Assembly: GCA_016806145.1 (NCBI GenBank)
Contig: CP063166.1
Coordinates: 4,836,001 to 4,900,000, forward strand
Reading direction: 5' to 3'
Source: Variovorax paradoxus
GTDB taxonomy: Bacteria; Pseudomonadota; Gammaproteobacteria; Burkholderiales; Burkholderiaceae_C
DNA length: 64,000 nt
The translations under genes were made by a program, and so were the position numbers. Below are positions 61,872-64,000 of this stretch, one piece after another; the first letter of the stretch is position 1, and the number at the start of each line of letters is the position of its first letter. The notes under the pieces are model-generated. The model did not search any database. It saw nothing but the letters and a program-made list of their open reading frames with translations, and was not told the DNA's origin.

Positions 61872-64000
61872 ATGTCCACCGTTTCCGAAGCCGCCGCCGC
61901 GCGCACCGGGGGTTGCCCCGTGGCGCACGGCGACCTGTCCGCCGAACGCTCGCCCACGGGTTGCCCGGTGAGCCGGCGCGCCGCCGACTTCGATCCCTTC
62001 GAGGACGGCTACCAGCAGGACCCGCCCGAGTACGTGCGCTGGGCGCGCGAGCAGGAGCCGGTGTTCTACAGCCCGAAGCTCGGCTACTGGGTGGTCACGC
62101 GCTTCGAGGACATCAAGGCGATCTTCCGCGACAACCTCACCTTCAGCCCCTCGATCGCGCTCGAGAAGATCACGCCCACCGGCCCCGAGGCCAACGCGGT
62201 GCTCGCGAGCTACGGCTTCGCGCTCAATCGCACGCTGGTCAACGAGGACGAGCCGGCCCACATGCCGCGCCGCCGCGTGCTGATGGACCCGTTCACGCCC
62301 GAGGCGCTCAAGCACCACGAGCCGATGGTGCGCCAGCTCGCGCGCGAGTACGTCGACCGCTTCATCGACGACGGCCGCGCCGACCTGGTCGACCAGATGC
62401 TGTGGGAGGTGCCGCTGACCGTGGCCCTGCACTTCCTCGGCGTGCCCGAGGAGGACATGGACACGCTGCGCCAGTACTCGATCGCCCACACCGTCAACAC
62501 CTGGGGCCGCCCGAAGCCCGAGGAGCAAGTGGCGGTGGCGCATGCGGTCGGCAACTTCTGGCAGTTCGCGGGCAAGGTGCTCGACAAGATGCGCCTGAAC
62601 CCCGACGCGCCGGGCTGGATGCCCTACGGCCTGCGCAAGCAGAAGGAGCATCCCGAGGTCGTGACCGACTCCTACCTGCACTCGATGATGATGGCCGGTA
62701 TCGTGGCCGCGCACGAGACCACCGCCAATGCCACGGCCAATGCGATGAAGCTGCTGCTGCAGCATCCGCAGGCCTGGCGCGACATCTGCGAGGACCCGGG
62801 CCTGATCTCGAGCGCGGTCGAGGAATGCCTGCGCCACAACGGCTCGGTCGCGGCCTGGCGCCGTCTCGCGACCAGGGACGTGCAGGTCGGCGGCATAGAC
62901 ATTCCCGCCGGCTCGAAGCTATTGATCGTCACCTCGTCGGCCAACCACGACGAGGCGCATTTCGCCGATGCCGACCTGTTCGACATCCGGCGCGACAACG
63001 CCAGCGACCACCTGACCTTCGGCTACGGTTCGCACCAGTGCATGGGCAAGAACCTCGCGCGCATGGAGATGCAGATCTTCCTCGAGGAGTTCACGCGCCG
63101 CCTGCCGCACATGAAGCTGGCCGAGCAGCAGTTCAGCTACGTGCCCAACACCTCGTTCCGCGGCCCCGAGCACCTGTGGGTCGAATGGGACCCGGCCCAC
63201 AACCCCGAGCGCCGCGATGCCGCGCTGCTCGACCAGCAGGTGCCCGTGCGCATCGGCGAGCCCTCGAAGCATGCGATCTCGCGCCAGATGGTGGTGCAGA
63301 GCGTGACCCCGGTCGCCGAGGGCGTGCTGAAGCTGCGCCTGGCCACGCCCGACGGCCGCCCCGTGCCGCGCTGGACGCCGGGTTCGCACATCGACATCGA
63401 ATGCGGCTCGCCCGACCTCTCGCGCCAGTACTCGCTGTGCGGCGACCCGGCCGAGGCCGACGTGCTCGAGATCGCCGTGCTGCGCGAGGACGAAGGCCGC
63501 GGCGGCTCGGCCTGGGTGCATGCCAACGTGCGCCCCGGCGACAAGCTCAAGGTGCGCGGCCCGCGCAACCACTTCCACCTCGACGAGAGCCGCCAGCGGC
63601 TGATCCTGATCGCCGGCGGCATCGGCATCACGCCCATCGCCGCGATGGCGCGCCGCGCCAAGGCCTTGGGCCTGGATTACGAGATCCACTACAGCGGCCG
63701 CAGCCGCGCGCGCATGGCCTTCGTCGACGAGCTGGCCGCGCTGCATGGCGAGCGCCTGCATGTCTACGCGAAGGAGGACGGCCTGCGCTGCGACCTCGCC
63801 GCGCTGCTCGCCACCCCGCGCGAAGGCACCCAGGTCTATGCCTGCGGCCCCGCGCGCATGCTCGACGCCCTCGAGGCCTGCTGCGCCGCCTGGCCCGAGG
63901 ACTCGCTGCGCGTGGAGCATTTCGAATCCAAGCTCGGCACGCTCGACCCGTCGAAGGAACATGCCTTCGAGGTCGAGCTCAAGGACTCGGGCATCGTCGT
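61872..64000 (+). CDS. self-sufficient cytochrome P450-reductase fusion (CYP116B type), 3' truncated
   Basis: The first 709 codons of a fusion monooxygenase are present. The P450 domain (about 1-450) has the I-helix AAHETT, the ExxR in EECLR and the heme ligand C390 in FGYGSHQCMGKNL. A phthalate-dioxygenase-reductase-type domain follows, with FMN-binding RQYSL (R518-), NAD(P)H motif GGIGITP (582-588) and YACGP (656-660). The C-terminal 2Fe-2S ferredoxin domain is just starting (AFEVELKDSG) when the window ends. It hydroxylates a substrate with O2 and NAD(P)H without separate partners. The N-terminus has two CPV-type cysteine motifs (GGCPVAHG, TGCPVSRR). Confidence 0.95.
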   Translation, partial: MSTVSEAAAARTGGCPVAHGDLSAERSPTGCPVSRRAADFDPFEDGYQQDPPEYVRWAREQEPVFYSPKLGYWVVTRFEDIKAIFRDNLTFSPSIALEKITPTGPEANAVLASYGFALNRTLVNEDEPAHMPRRRVLMDPFTPEALKHHEPMVRQLAREYVDRFIDDGRADLVDQMLWEVPLTVALHFLGVPEEDMDTLRQYSIAHTVNTWGRPKPEEQVAVAHAVGNFWQFAGKVLDKMRLNPDAPGWMPYGLRKQKEHPEVVTDSYLHSMMMAGIVAAHETTANATANAMKLLLQHPQAWRDICEDPGLISSAVEECLRHNGSVAAWRRLATRDVQVGGIDIPAGSKLLIVTSSANHDEAHFADADLFDIRRDNASDHLTFGYGSHQCMGKNLARMEMQIFLEEFTRRLPHMKLAEQQFSYVPNTSFRGPEHLWVEWDPAHNPERRDAALLDQQVPVRIGEPSKHAISRQMVVQSVTPVAEGVLKLRLATPDGRPVPRWTPGSHIDIECGSPDLSRQYSLCGDPAEADVLEIAVLREDEGRGGSAWVHANVRPGDKLKVRGPRNHFHLDESRQRLILIAGGIGITPIAAMARRAKALGLDYEIHYSGRSRARMAFVDELAALHGERLHVYAKEDGLRCDLAALLATPREGTQVYACGPARMLDALEACCAAWPEDSLRVEHFESKLGTLDPSKEHAFEVELKDSGIV

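Overview
The window is high-GC DNA with dense, short-spaced genes. It looks like the chromosome of a Burkholderiales/Comamonadaceae bacterium, most probably Variovorax or a close relative. This is an inference from several things: a Bug-type (TctC) solute receptor, the gene order isoaspartate methyltransferase - rhodanese - tolC - waaA, the Entner-Doudoroff pair edd-eda, many LysR/IclR/TetR regulators beside small catabolic clusters, and a TTCGACAAGCTCAGCCCGAA-type extragenic repeat. No rRNA, tRNA, CRISPR array, transposase or phage gene was seen, and no gap between genes exceeds 300 bases.

Layout. 1-2056: end of a D-galactonate (De Ley-Doudoroff) operon (dgoK, dgoA, class II aldolase). 2337-9331: a secreted basic protein, an SDR, a MarR-MFS-MATE block divergent from a thioesterase, and argC divergent from a LysR gene. 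9455-13015: a ferric iron ABC importer with a possible Fur site and a repeat element inside the operon. 13110-17200: GST, glyoxalase I, a DUF1697 protein and a lipoprotein gamma-glutamyltransferase. 17261-20476: edd-eda-HAD dehalogenase. 20696-25568: OmpA-like proteins, a ChaC-SodC pair, a MocA-like nucleotidyltransferase and pdxH. 25699-29895: an AEC transporter, a TonB receptor with a small His/Cys membrane protein, and msrA. 29996-36167: TetR, isoaspartate methyltransferase, rhodanese, TolC, WaaA and phosphomannomutase (envelope genes). 36282-39390: an alkylation-repair pair (Ada-AlkA fusion, Ogt) and a DMT exporter.

39406-47205 is a redox and envelope region: DUF1345 protein, diheme and triheme cytochromes c, a two-component system, DUF2147 protein, a CcdA-thioredoxin fusion and an outer-membrane barrel. 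47258-52643 holds a three-gene acyl/lipid cluster (SDR, saccharopine-dehydrogenase-like protein, acyl-CoA ligase) divergent from a TetR gene. Two tandem 22-bp palindromic operators lie between them. A LysR gene follows. 52735-58386 carries a tannase-family esterase, an FAD-linked D-2-hydroxyacid dehydrogenase, an ACS-family MFS carrier and an LLM flavin oxidoreductase.

58477-64000 holds an exported M20 peptidase and an IclR regulator, divergent from a Bug receptor and a self-sufficient cytochrome P450-reductase fusion (CYP116B type) that runs off the right edge. The most interesting items are the tandem operator with its lipid cluster, the TonB receptor and its small partner, the CYP116B operon, the paired repeat elements (one supplies a gene's stop codon), and a SodC with Glu at the expected zinc-ligand Asp. 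No clearly unprecedented system is evident. The candidates are new combinations of known families.
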